64,000 nt of DNA from JAGWAJ01 sp965215155 (lineage in GTDB: Bacteria > Acidobacteriota > Vicinamibacteria > Vicinamibacterales > UBA8438), in NCBI GenBank assembly GCA_965215155.1, contig CBDCCY010000004.1:744001-808000 (forward strand), written 5' to 3'. Both the position numbers and the translations under genes were made by a program. Under the pieces are notes generated by a model. The model did no database searches. It worked only from the letters and a program-made list of their open reading frames with translations, and was not told where the DNA came from. This document shows positions 51,863 through 60,623 of this stretch, in pieces (within the stretch, counting starts at the first letter, position 1; every line of letters begins with the position of its first letter).

Positions 51863-54547
51863 CTATTCCGGCCGCAGCGTCCCGGCCGGATCGGTCTGCG
51901 ACGCGCGCAGGGCCGGGAGATACGAGCCGGCGAGTCCCATCGCCGTCAACACGGCGGCCACCGACGCGAAGGTCGCGGGGTCGGTGACCTCGACGCCGTG
52001 CACCAGCGAGGACATCAGGCGGGTGAGCCAGGCGGACGCGACCAGCCCGATCGCGACGCCGGCTCCCACCAGCACGAGGGCCCGTCGAACGAACATCCGG
52101 CGGACCTCGCCGTTCCCCGCTCCGAGCGCGAGGCGGATGCCGATCTCGCGCCGGCGCTGCGAGACGGCATGGCTGACGACCCCGTAGATGCCGACGAGCC
52201 CCAGCAACAGGGCCATCGCGCCTGCCATCGCGAGCAACTGCAGCGTGGTGGACGTCCGGGCCAGCGACCGCTGGTAGAGGCTGCCCAGTGTCTCCACGTT
52301 CGCCAATGCGAGCGTCGGGTTCAACGACCAGACCGCCGACTGGAGCTCCCGCACGAACGCCGTCGTGCCGGCGCGCGCGCTGCGGACCACGAACGCCGCC
52401 GTGGTGCTGCCGACCGCCGGGAAGACGACGACCTCCGGTGCGGGGCGGCTCAGTCCGTCGTGATGCACGTCCCGGACGACCCCGACCACCTCCGACCACG
52501 GCGGAGCGGCATCCACACCGACCCGTTGGCCCAGCGCCGCGCCGGCCGACCCCCACTCCGCGCGCGCCAGGTTCTCCGACACCAGCACGACCCGGCGCCG
52601 CTGCTGGATGTCGTCCCAGTCGAAGGCGCGGCCGGCGACGACCGGCGTCCCGAGCGTCTCGAAGAACTGCGGCGAGACGAACTGGACCTCCCGGAGCGCG
52701 GGCGCGCCGTCGCCGGGGGGACGCCCCTCGACGGAGACGGCCGCCGCCCGGTCGTCCCCATCGAGCGGAAGCCCGTCGTTGAAGCTCGAGAACGCGGCCG
52801 CCTCGACGCCGGGGGCCGCCGCCAGCCGCTCGAGGATCCGGCCGTGCAGTCGCACCAGGGCGTCGGGATCGAGGCCGCCGGCGCGCTCGCCCGGCAGCTC
52901 CGTCGCCGGGATCGTCAACTGGAACGTCTGCACGCCGGCCGGGTCGCGGAAGCCGGGATCCACGCGGCGGAGAGTCTGGAACGTCTGCAGCATCAGCGCG
53001 GAGCCGACCAGCAGCACCAGCGTCAGGGCGACCTGCGACACGACGAGCAGGTGACGCACGCGATTGCTCTCCCGCCCCCCGGTGCTCGAACGCCCCCCGC
53101 CGCGCACCGCCCGCGCCAGCGGCACCGCCCCGCGCGCAACGTGGAGCACCGGAACCAGCGCGAACAACACCGTCGCGAGCAGGGAGATGCCGGCGGTGAC
53201 CGCCAGGACGGCGGGGTCCAGGGTCACGGTCATGACGTGGGGCAGGTCGCGGCCGCCGATCGCCTGCCGCACGGACAGGCCGGCGTACGCAACGGCGAGC
53301 CCGCCGATGCCGCCGGCCACGGCCACGATCGCACTCTCGGTGACGGCCAACCGCGCAATCGAGGCCCAGCCGCCGCCGAGCGCGGCCCGGACTGCAAGCT
53401 CGGACCGCCGCGCCTCGGCTCGCACGAGGGCCAGGTTCGCCACGTTTGCGCAGGCGATTGCGAGCAACAGCCCGACCGTCCCCAGCAACACCCACAGGGT
53501 GTCGCCGAGGTCCCCCACCACGGTTTCCCGGAGCCACCGCAGATTCGGTCCGAACCGCAGCGCCTCGGCACTTCCGCCCGGGTATTCCTCGTCCAGGATG
53601 GCAATCATGCGCGCGACGTCGGCGCTGGCCTCCGCCAGCGTGATGCCCGGCTTCAGGCGCGCGATCCCGCGTCCGTCGCTGGCCGGAAACCGCGCCTCGG
53701 AGCGAACCGCCTGCAGCGGATAGAAGATGTCCGCCGGGTAATCGAAGAAGCGGAACGAACGGGGCAGCACACCGATCACCTGGCGCGGCGTGCCGTCGAC
53801 GACCAGCGTCCGCCCCAGCGGCGCCGCCCCGTCGAAGTAGCGCTGCCAGAACCCGTACGAGATGACGGCGGTGGGGGCGCTTCCCGGCCGGTCGTCGGCC
53901 TCGACGAAGCCCCGTCCCAGAATCGGGTCGGCGCCCAGGATCTCCAGCAGCGCGTGCGTCACCTCGACGCTCAGGACGGCCTCCGGCGATCGGGAGCCCG
54001 TGACGGTGACCGGCGACCGATCCCAGTCCCAGAGGGCCACCGCCTCGAAGGTGCGACCGTGGTCGCGATAGCCGAAGTAGACGGCGGGCGAGGCGAACAC
54101 CTGGTCGATGCCGATGGCGGGGGCCTCGTGGACCAGCTCGATCAGCCGGTCCTGTTCCGGATACGGCAACGGCCGGAGGAGGACGCCGTTCACGACACTG
54201 AACATCGCCGTGGTCGCGCCGATGCCGATCGACAGCGTCAGCAGCACCGTGGCGGTGAACGCGGGGCTCCGTGCGAGGCCGCGGAGGCCGACCCGCAGGT
54301 CCTGCAGGACGGCGTCGGCGACCGGCAGGCGGCGCGCCGCGCGCCGCGCCTCGCGGAGCTGCGTGAGGCCGCCCAGCTCGACGCGCGCCGCCCGGCGAGC
54401 CTCGGCGCGCGTCAGGCCGAGGCGAACCTTGTCGTCTTCCGCCATCTCCAGGTGAGACTGCAGCTCCAGGTCGAAATCGACATCGAGGTCGTCGGCGCGG
54501 AAGAGCCCGCGAAGCCGCGCCGCCAGCACGCGGAGGAGGGTCCGCAT
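51863..54547 (-). CDS. ADOP-family ABC transporter permease with N-terminal extension
   Basis: 894 aa. An N-terminal PadR-linked extension (VDFDLELQSHLEMAEDDKVR, then LGLTRAEARRAARVELGG) precedes the permease region: DLRVGLRGLARSPAFTATVL and IGATTAMFSVVNGVLLRPL. MacB_PCD domains and FtsX helices follow (LLGTVGLLLAIACANVANLA, AMALLLGLVGIYGVVSHAVS), ending ALRASQTDPAGTLRPE. The gene begins 3 bp after the padR stop. PadR-ADOP pairs are a known acidobacterial arrangement; the transported substrate is unknown. Confidence 0.92.
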   Translation of the reverse strand: MRTLLRVLAARLRGLFRADDLDVDFDLELQSHLEMAEDDKVRLGLTRAEARRAARVELGGLTQLREARRAARRLPVADAVLQDLRVGLRGLARSPAFTATVLLTLSIGIGATTAMFSVVNGVLLRPLPYPEQDRLIELVHEAPAIGIDQVFASPAVYFGYRDHGRTFEAVALWDWDRSPVTVTGSRSPEAVLSVEVTHALLEILGADPILGRGFVEADDRPGSAPTAVISYGFWQRYFDGAAPLGRTLVVDGTPRQVIGVLPRSFRFFDYPADIFYPLQAVRSEARFPASDGRGIARLKPGITLAEASADVARMIAILDEEYPGGSAEALRFGPNLRWLRETVVGDLGDTLWVLLGTVGLLLAIACANVANLALVRAEARRSELAVRAALGGGWASIARLAVTESAIVAVAGGIGGLAVAYAGLSVRQAIGGRDLPHVMTVTLDPAVLAVTAGISLLATVLFALVPVLHVARGAVPLARAVRGGGRSSTGGRESNRVRHLLVVSQVALTLVLLVGSALMLQTFQTLRRVDPGFRDPAGVQTFQLTIPATELPGERAGGLDPDALVRLHGRILERLAAAPGVEAAAFSSFNDGLPLDGDDRAAAVSVEGRPPGDGAPALREVQFVSPQFFETLGTPVVAGRAFDWDDIQQRRRVVLVSENLARAEWGSAGAALGQRVGVDAAPPWSEVVGVVRDVHHDGLSRPAPEVVVFPAVGSTTAAFVVRSARAGTTAFVRELQSAVWSLNPTLALANVETLGSLYQRSLARTSTTLQLLAMAGAMALLLGLVGIYGVVSHAVSQRRREIGIRLALGAGNGEVRRMFVRRALVLVGAGVAIGLVASAWLTRLMSSLVHGVEVTDPATFASVAAVLTAMGLAGSYLPALRASQTDPAGTLRPE

Positions 54548-54550
54548 GCC

Positions 54551-54895
54551 TCAGCCCCGCCCCGCCGGCTCCAGCATCCGACCGATGACGCCCGCGATGC
54601 GCTCCCAGTTCTCGGTCTCGGCCTTCAGTTGCGTCCGCCCGGCCTCCGTGATCGAGTAGAACTTCGCCCTGCGATTGTTGTCGGAGACGCCCCAGCGCGC
54701 CGTGATCCACCCCTTCTGCACGAGGCGGACCAGGCAGAGATACACCGTCCCCTGGTTGACGACGAGGGCGTCCCGGCCGACCTGCTCGATGCGCCGGGCG
54801 ATGCCGTAGCCGTGCATCGGCCCGAGCTGCTCCAGCGTCTTGAGCACCATCAGGTCGAGGGTTCCCTGCAGAATGGCCGACCGGGTCCCTACCAT
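54551..54895 (-). CDS. PadR-family transcriptional repressor
   Basis: 114-aa winged-helix regulator. ILQGTLDLMVLKTLEQLGPM, then HGYGIARRIEQVGRDAL, is the PadR signature, with VNQGTVYLCLVRLVQKGWIT as recognition helix and wing, and RRAKFYSITEAGRTQLKAET leading into a C-terminal dimerisation helix. The start ATG 54895 gives the usual N-terminus; the upstream region then contains a palindromic site at 54904-54922. It very likely represses itself and the downstream permease. Confidence 0.92.
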   Translation of the reverse strand: MVGTRSAILQGTLDLMVLKTLEQLGPMHGYGIARRIEQVGRDALVVNQGTVYLCLVRLVQKGWITARWGVSDNNRRAKFYSITEAGRTQLKAETENWERIAGVIGRMLEPAGRG

Positions 54896-54903
54896 GGCGC
54901 ACA

Positions 54904-54922
54904 CCTCTATGCCGCATAGAGG
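54904..54922. promoter_or_regulatory. palindromic PadR operator
   Basis: Perfect palindrome CCTCTATG-ccg-CATAGAGG, 8 bp upstream of the padR start codon. Position and symmetry fit a PadR dimer site. Confidence 0.7.
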
Positions 54923-55042
54923 AGTCTGGGCCATCTCCTGTGGGATGTCAAGACAAGCTGGGAGGGTCGCCGCGGCCACTCGGCCCGACGCCACCGAGGT
55001 CGCGGGACGCGGCTGGCGGGTGGGAGGGCCGGTGCGGCGGCG

Positions 55043-55621
55043 CTACTCGGCCGCCGCGCCCTGCAGGTGCGCCAGCACGACCCGCCCGCGCGGGGAGAGT
55101 TCGTACCCGACGCGCAGGCTGATCGTCAGCCCGAGGTTCTTGAGCTTGCGGACCTGCGGCTTCAGCCAGCCCGGCTCGCAGCCGAGCCGCTCGGCGAGCC
55201 TGGTGGAGACGACGCCGGGCTGTTCCTCGATCTCAGTCAGCACGCGCAGCGTCCACGGACCCTCCGCGGATCCGGCGTCCAGTCGGCGCAGCCGGCGCAG
55301 CAGATCCTCGACCTCCGCGTCCGACAGCTCGTCCCGCTCCCGCAGCGCGATGCGCGGGTCGGCGCCCCCGAACTCCAGCCGAACGCGGTAGAGGGAGCGG
55401 CCCTCGCGCTCCGGGAAGTCCGTCAGGAGCGCGGCCCGCGAGGCGTAGCCGGCCGCCAACGCGTCGCCATCGGAGACGTCCGATTCGTCGACGACGGCGA
55501 CCTCCCGGATGCGCAGCATGCCGACCGCCGTGCGCAGGGTGCCCCCGGCGCGGACCGTCGGCCGGCGCCAGCGGCGGAAGACCAGCGTGATCTCCCCGCG
55601 GACGATGCGTTCGAGCACCGC
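55043..55621 (-). CDS. ASCH-domain protein with C-terminal winged helix
   Basis: About 192 aa. The N-terminal half reads ITLVFRRWRRPTVRAGGTLR, TAVGMLRIREVAVVDESDVS, ALAAGYASRAALLTDFPERE and LYRVRLEFGGADPRIALRE, an ASCH/PUA-like fold (RNA or modified-base binding). The C-terminal half (WTLRVLTEIEEQPGVVSTRL, GWLKPQVRKLKNLGLTISL) is a winged helix. Start ATG 55621 is preferred. It lies 26 bp downstream of the SDR gene on the same strand. Confidence 0.75.
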   Translation of the reverse strand, partial: AVLERIVRGEITLVFRRWRRPTVRAGGTLRTAVGMLRIREVAVVDESDVSDGDALAAGYASRAALLTDFPEREGRSLYRVRLEFGGADPRIALRERDELSDAEVEDLLRRLRRLDAGSAEGPWTLRVLTEIEEQPGVVSTRLAERLGCEPGWLKPQVRKLKNLGLTISLRVGYELSPRGRVVLAHLQGAAAE

Positions 55622-55646
55622 CATCCGCAGCAGCACGCTGCGTCCC

Positions 55647-56342
55647 TCAGTCTTCCTTCCAGGGGTTGTTGGCGAAGATGGCGAACTCGGGCCAGAGGGC
55701 GCGCGGATGCATGCGGAGCACCGCCATGATCGCCTCCGCGATGTCGGCGGCGTAGAGCTTGTTCGGGTTGTTGCGCCCGGTGCGCCCCATCCAGTCGGTC
55801 TGCACCTCGGACGGCAGGACGCAGGTGACGTGCACGCCGTGCGGCCGGAGCTCGCTCTGCCAGCACTGGCTGATGCCGCGCAGCGCCCACTTGCTCGCCG
55901 CGTAGGCGGTGCCCGCCTTGCCTCCCTTCATGCCGGAGGTGGAGGCGATGTTGAAGATGTAGCCTCGCTGCTGCGCCTTGAGCATCGGCGCGACGCGGTT
56001 CGTCAGGTCGACGAGGCCGAAGACGTTGATGTCGAACAGCGCCCGCATCCGCGCCATGTCGAGCGCGCCGATCTCGGCGAGGTAGCCGACGCCGGCGTTG
56101 TTCACCAGCACGTCGATGCCGCCCATCCGCTCGACGCAAGCCTCGACCGTCCGCTGGTTGTCGGCCGGCCGCGCCACGTCGGCGCGCAGCCCGTGGGCGC
56201 CGCTGTCGGCCGCCACCCGCTCGATGCGCTCCGGGTCGCGGCCGGTGAAGACCACGTCGTGTCCCGCCTCGCGCGCGAGGGCGACGAGCGCGGCGCCGAT
56301 CCCCTGGCTGCCGCCGGTAACGAGAAATCGCTGCTTGTCCAT
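55647..56342 (-). CDS. short-chain dehydrogenase/reductase (SDR)
   Basis: 231-aa classical SDR. Cofactor motif VTGGSQGIGAALVALAREAG (TGxxxGIG), FTGRDPERIE suggests NADP preference, LVNNAGVGYLAEIG is the NNAG motif, IASTSGMKGGKAGTAYAASK holds the catalytic Ser and YxxxK, and VTCVLPSEVQTDWMGR follows. Substrate unknown. A TATGAT box lies 8 bp before the ATG. Confidence 0.92.
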   Translation of the reverse strand: MDKQRFLVTGGSQGIGAALVALAREAGHDVVFTGRDPERIERVAADSGAHGLRADVARPADNQRTVEACVERMGGIDVLVNNAGVGYLAEIGALDMARMRALFDINVFGLVDLTNRVAPMLKAQQRGYIFNIASTSGMKGGKAGTAYAASKWALRGISQCWQSELRPHGVHVTCVLPSEVQTDWMGRTGRNNPNKLYAADIAEAIMAVLRMHPRALWPEFAIFANNPWKED

Positions 56343-56350
56343 CGCGCCGA

Positions 56351-56356
56351 ATCATA
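56351..56356 (-). promoter_or_regulatory. -10 box close to SDR start codon
   Basis: Read on the minus strand this is TATGAT, eight bases before the ATG at 56342, with no Shine-Dalgarno between; a leaderless transcript is plausible. Confidence 0.4.
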
Positions 56357-56398
56357 GGGGATTTCGCCGCCGCCTTCGCCCCGTGAGATGATCGGGGG

Positions 56399-57478
56399 AT
56401 GCCTGGAGTCACGATGCCCGATCCGATGAAGGCCGTTCGCTGTCACCGCTACTCCGGCCTGGACGCGGCGGGAAAGCCCGTCCCCACGCCCGAGCCGCTG
56501 CGGGACGTCCTGTCGCTGGACGAGGTCGCGGCCCCGGCGTGCGAGGCGGGCCACGTCCTTCTGCGGACGGAGTTCGCGGGCGTGCAGTACCCCGACGCCC
56601 TCCAGGCGCAGGGGCTCTACCAGCACAAGCCGGAGCTGCCCTACGTGCCGGGCATGGACGCGGCGGGGACGGTCGCGGAGGTGGGCGCCGGGGTCGAGCA
56701 CGTGCAGCCGGGCGACCGGGCGATCGCGCAACTGACCATCGGGTGCCTCGCGGACGTCGTGAAGGCGCCGGCCACGTCGGTGTGGAAGGCCCCGGACGGG
56801 GTGCCGCTGGATCGCTGCGCCAACCTGGGGCGGAACTTCTTCCCCGCCTACCACTCGCTGAAGGTACTGGGCGAGGTCGGGCCGGGCAGCCTGGTCCTGG
56901 TCGACGGCGCCTCGGGCGGCGTCGGCATGGCCGCCATCGAGCTGGCGAAGGCGATGGGGGCGCAGGTGATTGCGGGCGTCAGCACGCCCGAGAAGCAGGC
57001 GCCCCCGGCCGCCGCGGGCGCCGACCGCGTGCTCTGCTACGGCCGCGATCGGCAGAGCTTCCGGCAGTTCAAGGACGCCGCCCGGCAGGCCGCGGCCGAG
57101 CTGGGGCATCCGCAGGGCGTCGACGTCGTCGTCGACATGGTGCAGGGCGAGCTGTTCGAGGCGGCCCTCGTCTCGGCCATCCGTCCCCTCGGCCGCATCT
57201 GCCTCGTCGGCTTCACGGCCGGGCAGCGGCCGATCCGGCCGGGCCTGCTGCTCATCAAGCAGGCGGTGGTCATCGGCAGCATCTGGGGCGGCTGGGCGAA
57301 GGCCCATCCCGAGGAGCACCAGCGCAACGTCGCCGAGATCCTCGACTTCATGGCGAGCGGCGCGGTCAAGCCGCGCGCGGACCGCATCTTCCCCCTCGAC
57401 GGCTTCATCGAGGCCTTCGAGCTGTTCGAGCGCAACGAGGGCCGCGGCAACACGGTCGTCCGCTTCGCCGAGCCGTAG
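56399..57478 (+). CDS. NADPH:quinone oxidoreductase family protein (MDR)
   Basis: 359-aa medium-chain reductase. VQYPDALQAQGLYQHKPELP, VPGMDAAGTVAEVGAGVEHV, NFFPAYHSLKVLGEVGPGSL, then the Rossmann motif LVDGASGGVGMAAIELAKAM. The C-terminus reads GSIWGGWAKAHPEEHQRNVA, typical of the quinone-oxidoreductase-like group. No zinc ligands of alcohol dehydrogenases are present. It is divergent from the SDR gene, with about 56 bp between them. Start 56399 or an internal ATG at 56414/56426. Confidence 0.87.
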   Translation: MPGVTMPDPMKAVRCHRYSGLDAAGKPVPTPEPLRDVLSLDEVAAPACEAGHVLLRTEFAGVQYPDALQAQGLYQHKPELPYVPGMDAAGTVAEVGAGVEHVQPGDRAIAQLTIGCLADVVKAPATSVWKAPDGVPLDRCANLGRNFFPAYHSLKVLGEVGPGSLVLVDGASGGVGMAAIELAKAMGAQVIAGVSTPEKQAPPAAAGADRVLCYGRDRQSFRQFKDAARQAAAELGHPQGVDVVVDMVQGELFEAALVSAIRPLGRICLVGFTAGQRPIRPGLLLIKQAVVIGSIWGGWAKAHPEEHQRNVAEILDFMASGAVKPRADRIFPLDGFIEAFELFERNEGRGNTVVRFAEP

Positions 57479-57523
57479 CCCGGGAACGGTCGCCTGCGGC
57501 TCCATTCCCGCCCAGCCAGCGCC

Positions 57524-59080
57524 GTGCCCTCCCGCGCCACTTCGCCCGAGACGGCGCCGCCCGAGCTGGCGGGCGCGCGCAGCGGCGTCCTGCTGATCGC
57601 GGTCTTCGCCATCGCGACCTGCGGCATCGTCTACGAGCTGCTGGCGAGCACCATCGCCAGCTACCTGCTCGGCGACAGCGTGACGCAGTTCTCCACCATC
57701 ATCGGGGTCTACCTGTTCTCCATGGGCATCGGGTCGTACGCCTCGCGCTACTTCCAGCGCGAGCTGATCGCCCGCTTCATCGAGATCGAGATCCTGGTGG
57801 GGCTGATCGGCGGCCTGTCGTCGCCCGTGCTCTTCTTCGCCTTCTCGGAGACGGCGGCCTTCCGCCTCGTGCTCTACGGGTGGGTCACGGCGACCGGCGT
57901 GCTGGTCGGCCTGGAGATCCCGTTCCTGCTGCGCATCCTGAAGGACCAGTTCCCGCTCGACGACCTCGTCTCGCGGGTCCTGTCGCTCGACTACCTGGGG
58001 GCGCTGGCGGCGTCGCTGCTCTTCCCGCTGTGGCTCGTTCCGCGCGTGGGGCTGATGCGGTCGTCATTCGTGTTCGGGGCTCTCAACGTGGCGGTGGCGG
58101 TCTGGACGTGCCACGTCTTCCGCCGCCACCACCGGCGCCCGCGCCTGACCGCGCAGGCCTACGGAGCGCTCGCCCTGCTGGTCGCGGGGGCCGTCTTCTC
58201 GAACGACCTGACGTCGTGGTCCGAGCGGCGACTGTACGACGACCCGGTGGTGCTGTCGCGGGCCTCCCCCTACCAGCGCATCGTGCTGACGTCGGGCGCG
58301 GGCGGCGTGCGCCTGTTCCTGAACGGCAACCTGCAGCTCTCCTCGCTGGACGAGTACCGCTATCACGAAGCGCTGGTCCACCCGGGACTGGCCGCCGTGG
58401 CCGCCCCCCGCCGCGCCCTGGTCCTGGGGGGCGGCGACGGGATGGCGGTCCGCGAGATCCTGAAGGACGGGCGGGTGGAAACCGTCACTCTCGTCGACCT
58501 CGACCCGCTGATGACCGAGATCTTCGGCGCGAACGAGGCGTTCGCCGCGCTCAACGACTACGCCCTGCGCTCACCTCGCGTCGAGGTCGTGAACGCCGAT
58601 GCATTCGTCTGGCTCGAGTCGAACGCCGAGCCCTACGACTTCATCGCGGTCGACTTCCCCGACCCGCGCACCTACTCGCTCGGGAAGCTCTACACGACCA
58701 CCTTCTACCGGCGCCTGGCCGCGCATCTCGCCCCGGGCGGCATCGCGGCCATCCAGAGCACGTCGCCGCTCGTCACCCGCCGGGCCTTCTGGAGCGTGGT
58801 CGCCACCGTCCGCGCCGCGGGCCTCGACGCCGTCCCCTACCACGCACCGGTCCCGACGTTCGGCGAATGGGGATTCGTGCTCGCCTCGCGGGAGCCGTAC
58901 CGGAGGCCGGACGCCCTCCCCCCCGGCCTGCGCTTCCTGACCCCGGAAGGCCTGCCTTCGCTCTTCGAGTTCCCGGCCGACATGGCCGCGCTGCCCGTCG
59001 CGGTCAACCAGCTCAACAACCAGATCCTGGTGCAGTACCACACCGAAGGATGGGGAGACTACACCGGCGCGCGGCCGTAG
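57524..59080 (+). CDS. membrane-anchored spermidine-synthase-like protein
   Basis: 518 aa: an N-terminal membrane domain of about 6-7 helices (SGVLLIAVFAIATCGIVYEL, FSTIIGVYLFSMGIGSYASR, FIEIEILVGLIGGLSSPVLF) and a C-terminal spermidine-synthase methyltransferase-type fold. The latter shows SPYQRIVLTSGAGGVRLFLN, LNGNLQLSSLDEYRYHEALV, ALVLGGGDGMAVREILKDGR (about residue 300), VTLVDLDPLMTEIF and FIAVDFPDPRTYSLGKLYT. The substrate-site residues DEYRYHE and DFPDP are kept, so aminopropyl transfer is plausible. GTG start. Homologues often sit with DUF350 and DUF4178 genes, which here lie 3 kb downstream. Confidence 0.88.
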   Translation: MPSRATSPETAPPELAGARSGVLLIAVFAIATCGIVYELLASTIASYLLGDSVTQFSTIIGVYLFSMGIGSYASRYFQRELIARFIEIEILVGLIGGLSSPVLFFAFSETAAFRLVLYGWVTATGVLVGLEIPFLLRILKDQFPLDDLVSRVLSLDYLGALAASLLFPLWLVPRVGLMRSSFVFGALNVAVAVWTCHVFRRHHRRPRLTAQAYGALALLVAGAVFSNDLTSWSERRLYDDPVVLSRASPYQRIVLTSGAGGVRLFLNGNLQLSSLDEYRYHEALVHPGLAAVAAPRRALVLGGGDGMAVREILKDGRVETVTLVDLDPLMTEIFGANEAFAALNDYALRSPRVEVVNADAFVWLESNAEPYDFIAVDFPDPRTYSLGKLYTTTFYRRLAAHLAPGGIAAIQSTSPLVTRRAFWSVVATVRAAGLDAVPYHAPVPTFGEWGFVLASREPYRRPDALPPGLRFLTPEGLPSLFEFPADMAALPVAVNQLNNQILVQYHTEGWGDYTGARP

Positions 59081-59101
59081 GCGCCAAGGCCCCCGGACCG
59101 C

Positions 59102-59569
59102 TCAGAGGTGCTTCCAGAAGACGACCTTGTCGCCGCCGGGCTCGTAGAACTCCCGGATGCGCGCTTCCTCGGCGTAGCCGTTGGCCCGGTAGAAGGCGCG
59201 GGTCCGCCGGAACGCCGGCGTTCCCATGGTCTCGACGATGAGAACGCGTTCGCCGGCCGTCCGGAGCCGGTTCTCCAGGTAGCGCATCATCGCGCCGCCG
59301 ATGCCGCGCCCCCGGTACCGGGCGAGGACGGCGATGGCGAGGAGGTTCCAGGTTCCGCTCGTCATGCGCTCGGGCTCGCAATAGCCGAAGCCGACGACCT
59401 GGCCGTCCGCCGCCGGGACGAACCAGACGTCCCGGGTAGTTTGCTCGAGATAGCCGGCGATCATGTCGTCCAGCATCTCCGGCGGGAACATCTCGGCGTC
59501 CTCCACCACGGACCTGATCGCCGGAACGTCAGACCGCCGGGCCGGACGGATCGCCTGTTCGATGGCCAT
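59102..59569 (-). CDS. GNAT-family N-acetyltransferase
   Basis: 155-aa acetyltransferase. IRPARRSDVPAIRSVVEDAE opens the fold; VPAADGQVVGFGYCEPERMT is the substrate-site strand; LLAIAVLARYRGRGIGGAMM is the acetyl-CoA motif RxxGxG/A; and GTPAFRRTRAFYRANGYAEE is motif B. Acceptor unknown. It converges with the spermidine-synthase-like gene. Confidence 0.9.
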   Translation of the reverse strand: MAIEQAIRPARRSDVPAIRSVVEDAEMFPPEMLDDMIAGYLEQTTRDVWFVPAADGQVVGFGYCEPERMTSGTWNLLAIAVLARYRGRGIGGAMMRYLENRLRTAGERVLIVETMGTPAFRRTRAFYRANGYAEEARIREFYEPGGDKVVFWKHL

Positions 59570-59675
59570 GGCCCCGCCGGGAGGATCGAGCGCGGGGGCG
59601 CCGGCCGCGACGCCGGAGTCGCCGCGCCCGGACCCTGGTGCGCCTCGTGTCGGTCGGATCGCGGCCGGCCCGGCC

Positions 59676-60584
59676 CTACAGCACCCCGGCCTGCTGCATG
59701 ACGGCCTCGCACTTGCCGCGGATCTCGGTGGCGACGGCGAAGGGATCGCCCTCGACGTAGTCCGCGCGGAACAGCTCGACCGACAGGGCGCCCGTGAACT
59801 CCTTCTCGGCCAGCTTCTCGAGGATGCGCACCACCGGCGCGATGCCGTCGCCGGGGATGATTCGCGCGTCGTTGTCGATCAACTCGCGCGGCGTGTCCAG
59901 CAGGTCCTGGAAATGCGCGTGGGCCAGCTCGCCGGGCTCCAGCAGGTCGAGGTCCTCGAACTTGCTGAGGCCGGACCAGAAGTGGAAGAAGTCGAGCATG
60001 GGCCGCACGCCGGGATGCGCCGCCGCGCGGATGACCGCGAGCGACGAGGTGAGCGTGGCGAGGTGGGTCGACGCGCGGGTGAACTCGATCATCGTCGTCA
60101 GGCCGTACTCCTGCGCGATGTCGCCCGCCTCGCGGATGCAGTCCGGGGTGGCCGCGAAGTCGTCGGCGGTGACGGGCCGGCTCGTGACCGACGGCGAGTA
60201 GATCCGCCCGAGACCCAGCTCGGCGAACTGGTCGCAGGCGCGCCGCCACGCCTCCAGCGACTCCGCCCGCTCCGGCCCCGGCAGCCAGAGGTCCTGCAGG
60301 ACCACCGCCGCCGACACCGGCGTCAGGTCGAGGTCCTCCAGCAGGCGGCGCGCCGCCGGCAGCGTGTCGGTGCGCAGGAAGTCCGCCAGCAGCGGCGCAC
60401 CCAGCTCGACGTAGCGGATGCCGGCCCGCGCCCAGCCCTCCAGCGAGCCGCGGAAGCCGGCGGCGCTCGAGGTGTTCTGGTGCATGGCCAGCAGCATGCG
60501 GCCGGCCGGGGCATTCTGGGCCGCGGCGGCCCGCGCCACCGTCGCCGCCAGCGGGGTCAGCAGGAGCGTTCGTCTAGTCAGCAT
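59676..60584 (-). CDS. Tat-exported sugar-phosphate isomerase/epimerase-type TIM barrel
   Basis: 302-aa AP-endonuclease-2/xylose-isomerase-like barrel. A twin-arginine-type leader LTRRTLLLTPLAATVARAAA precedes WARAGIRYVELGAPLLADFL. Metal-site strands include GLTTMIEFTRASTHLATLTS (Glu), VRPMLDFFHFWSGLSKFEDL (Asp-His), ELAHAHFQDLLDTPRE (His) and FTGALSVELFRADYVEGDPF (Glu). Substrate unknown. A TATAGT box lies 6 bp before the ATG. Confidence 0.87.
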   Translation of the reverse strand: MLTRRTLLLTPLAATVARAAAAQNAPAGRMLLAMHQNTSSAAGFRGSLEGWARAGIRYVELGAPLLADFLRTDTLPAARRLLEDLDLTPVSAAVVLQDLWLPGPERAESLEAWRRACDQFAELGLGRIYSPSVTSRPVTADDFAATPDCIREAGDIAQEYGLTTMIEFTRASTHLATLTSSLAVIRAAAHPGVRPMLDFFHFWSGLSKFEDLDLLEPGELAHAHFQDLLDTPRELIDNDARIIPGDGIAPVVRILEKLAEKEFTGALSVELFRADYVEGDPFAVATEIRGKCEAVMQQAGVL

Positions 60585-60590
60585 GGGCGT

Positions 60591-60596
60591 ACTATA
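60591..60596 (-). promoter_or_regulatory. -10 box close to TIM-barrel start codon
   Basis: TATAGT on the minus strand, six bases before the ATG at 60584, the same spacing as TAGAAT before the M64 gene. Confidence 0.4.
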
Positions 60597-60623
60597 CCGC
60601 CTGCCCGAGCTCCGGTCGGGGCG

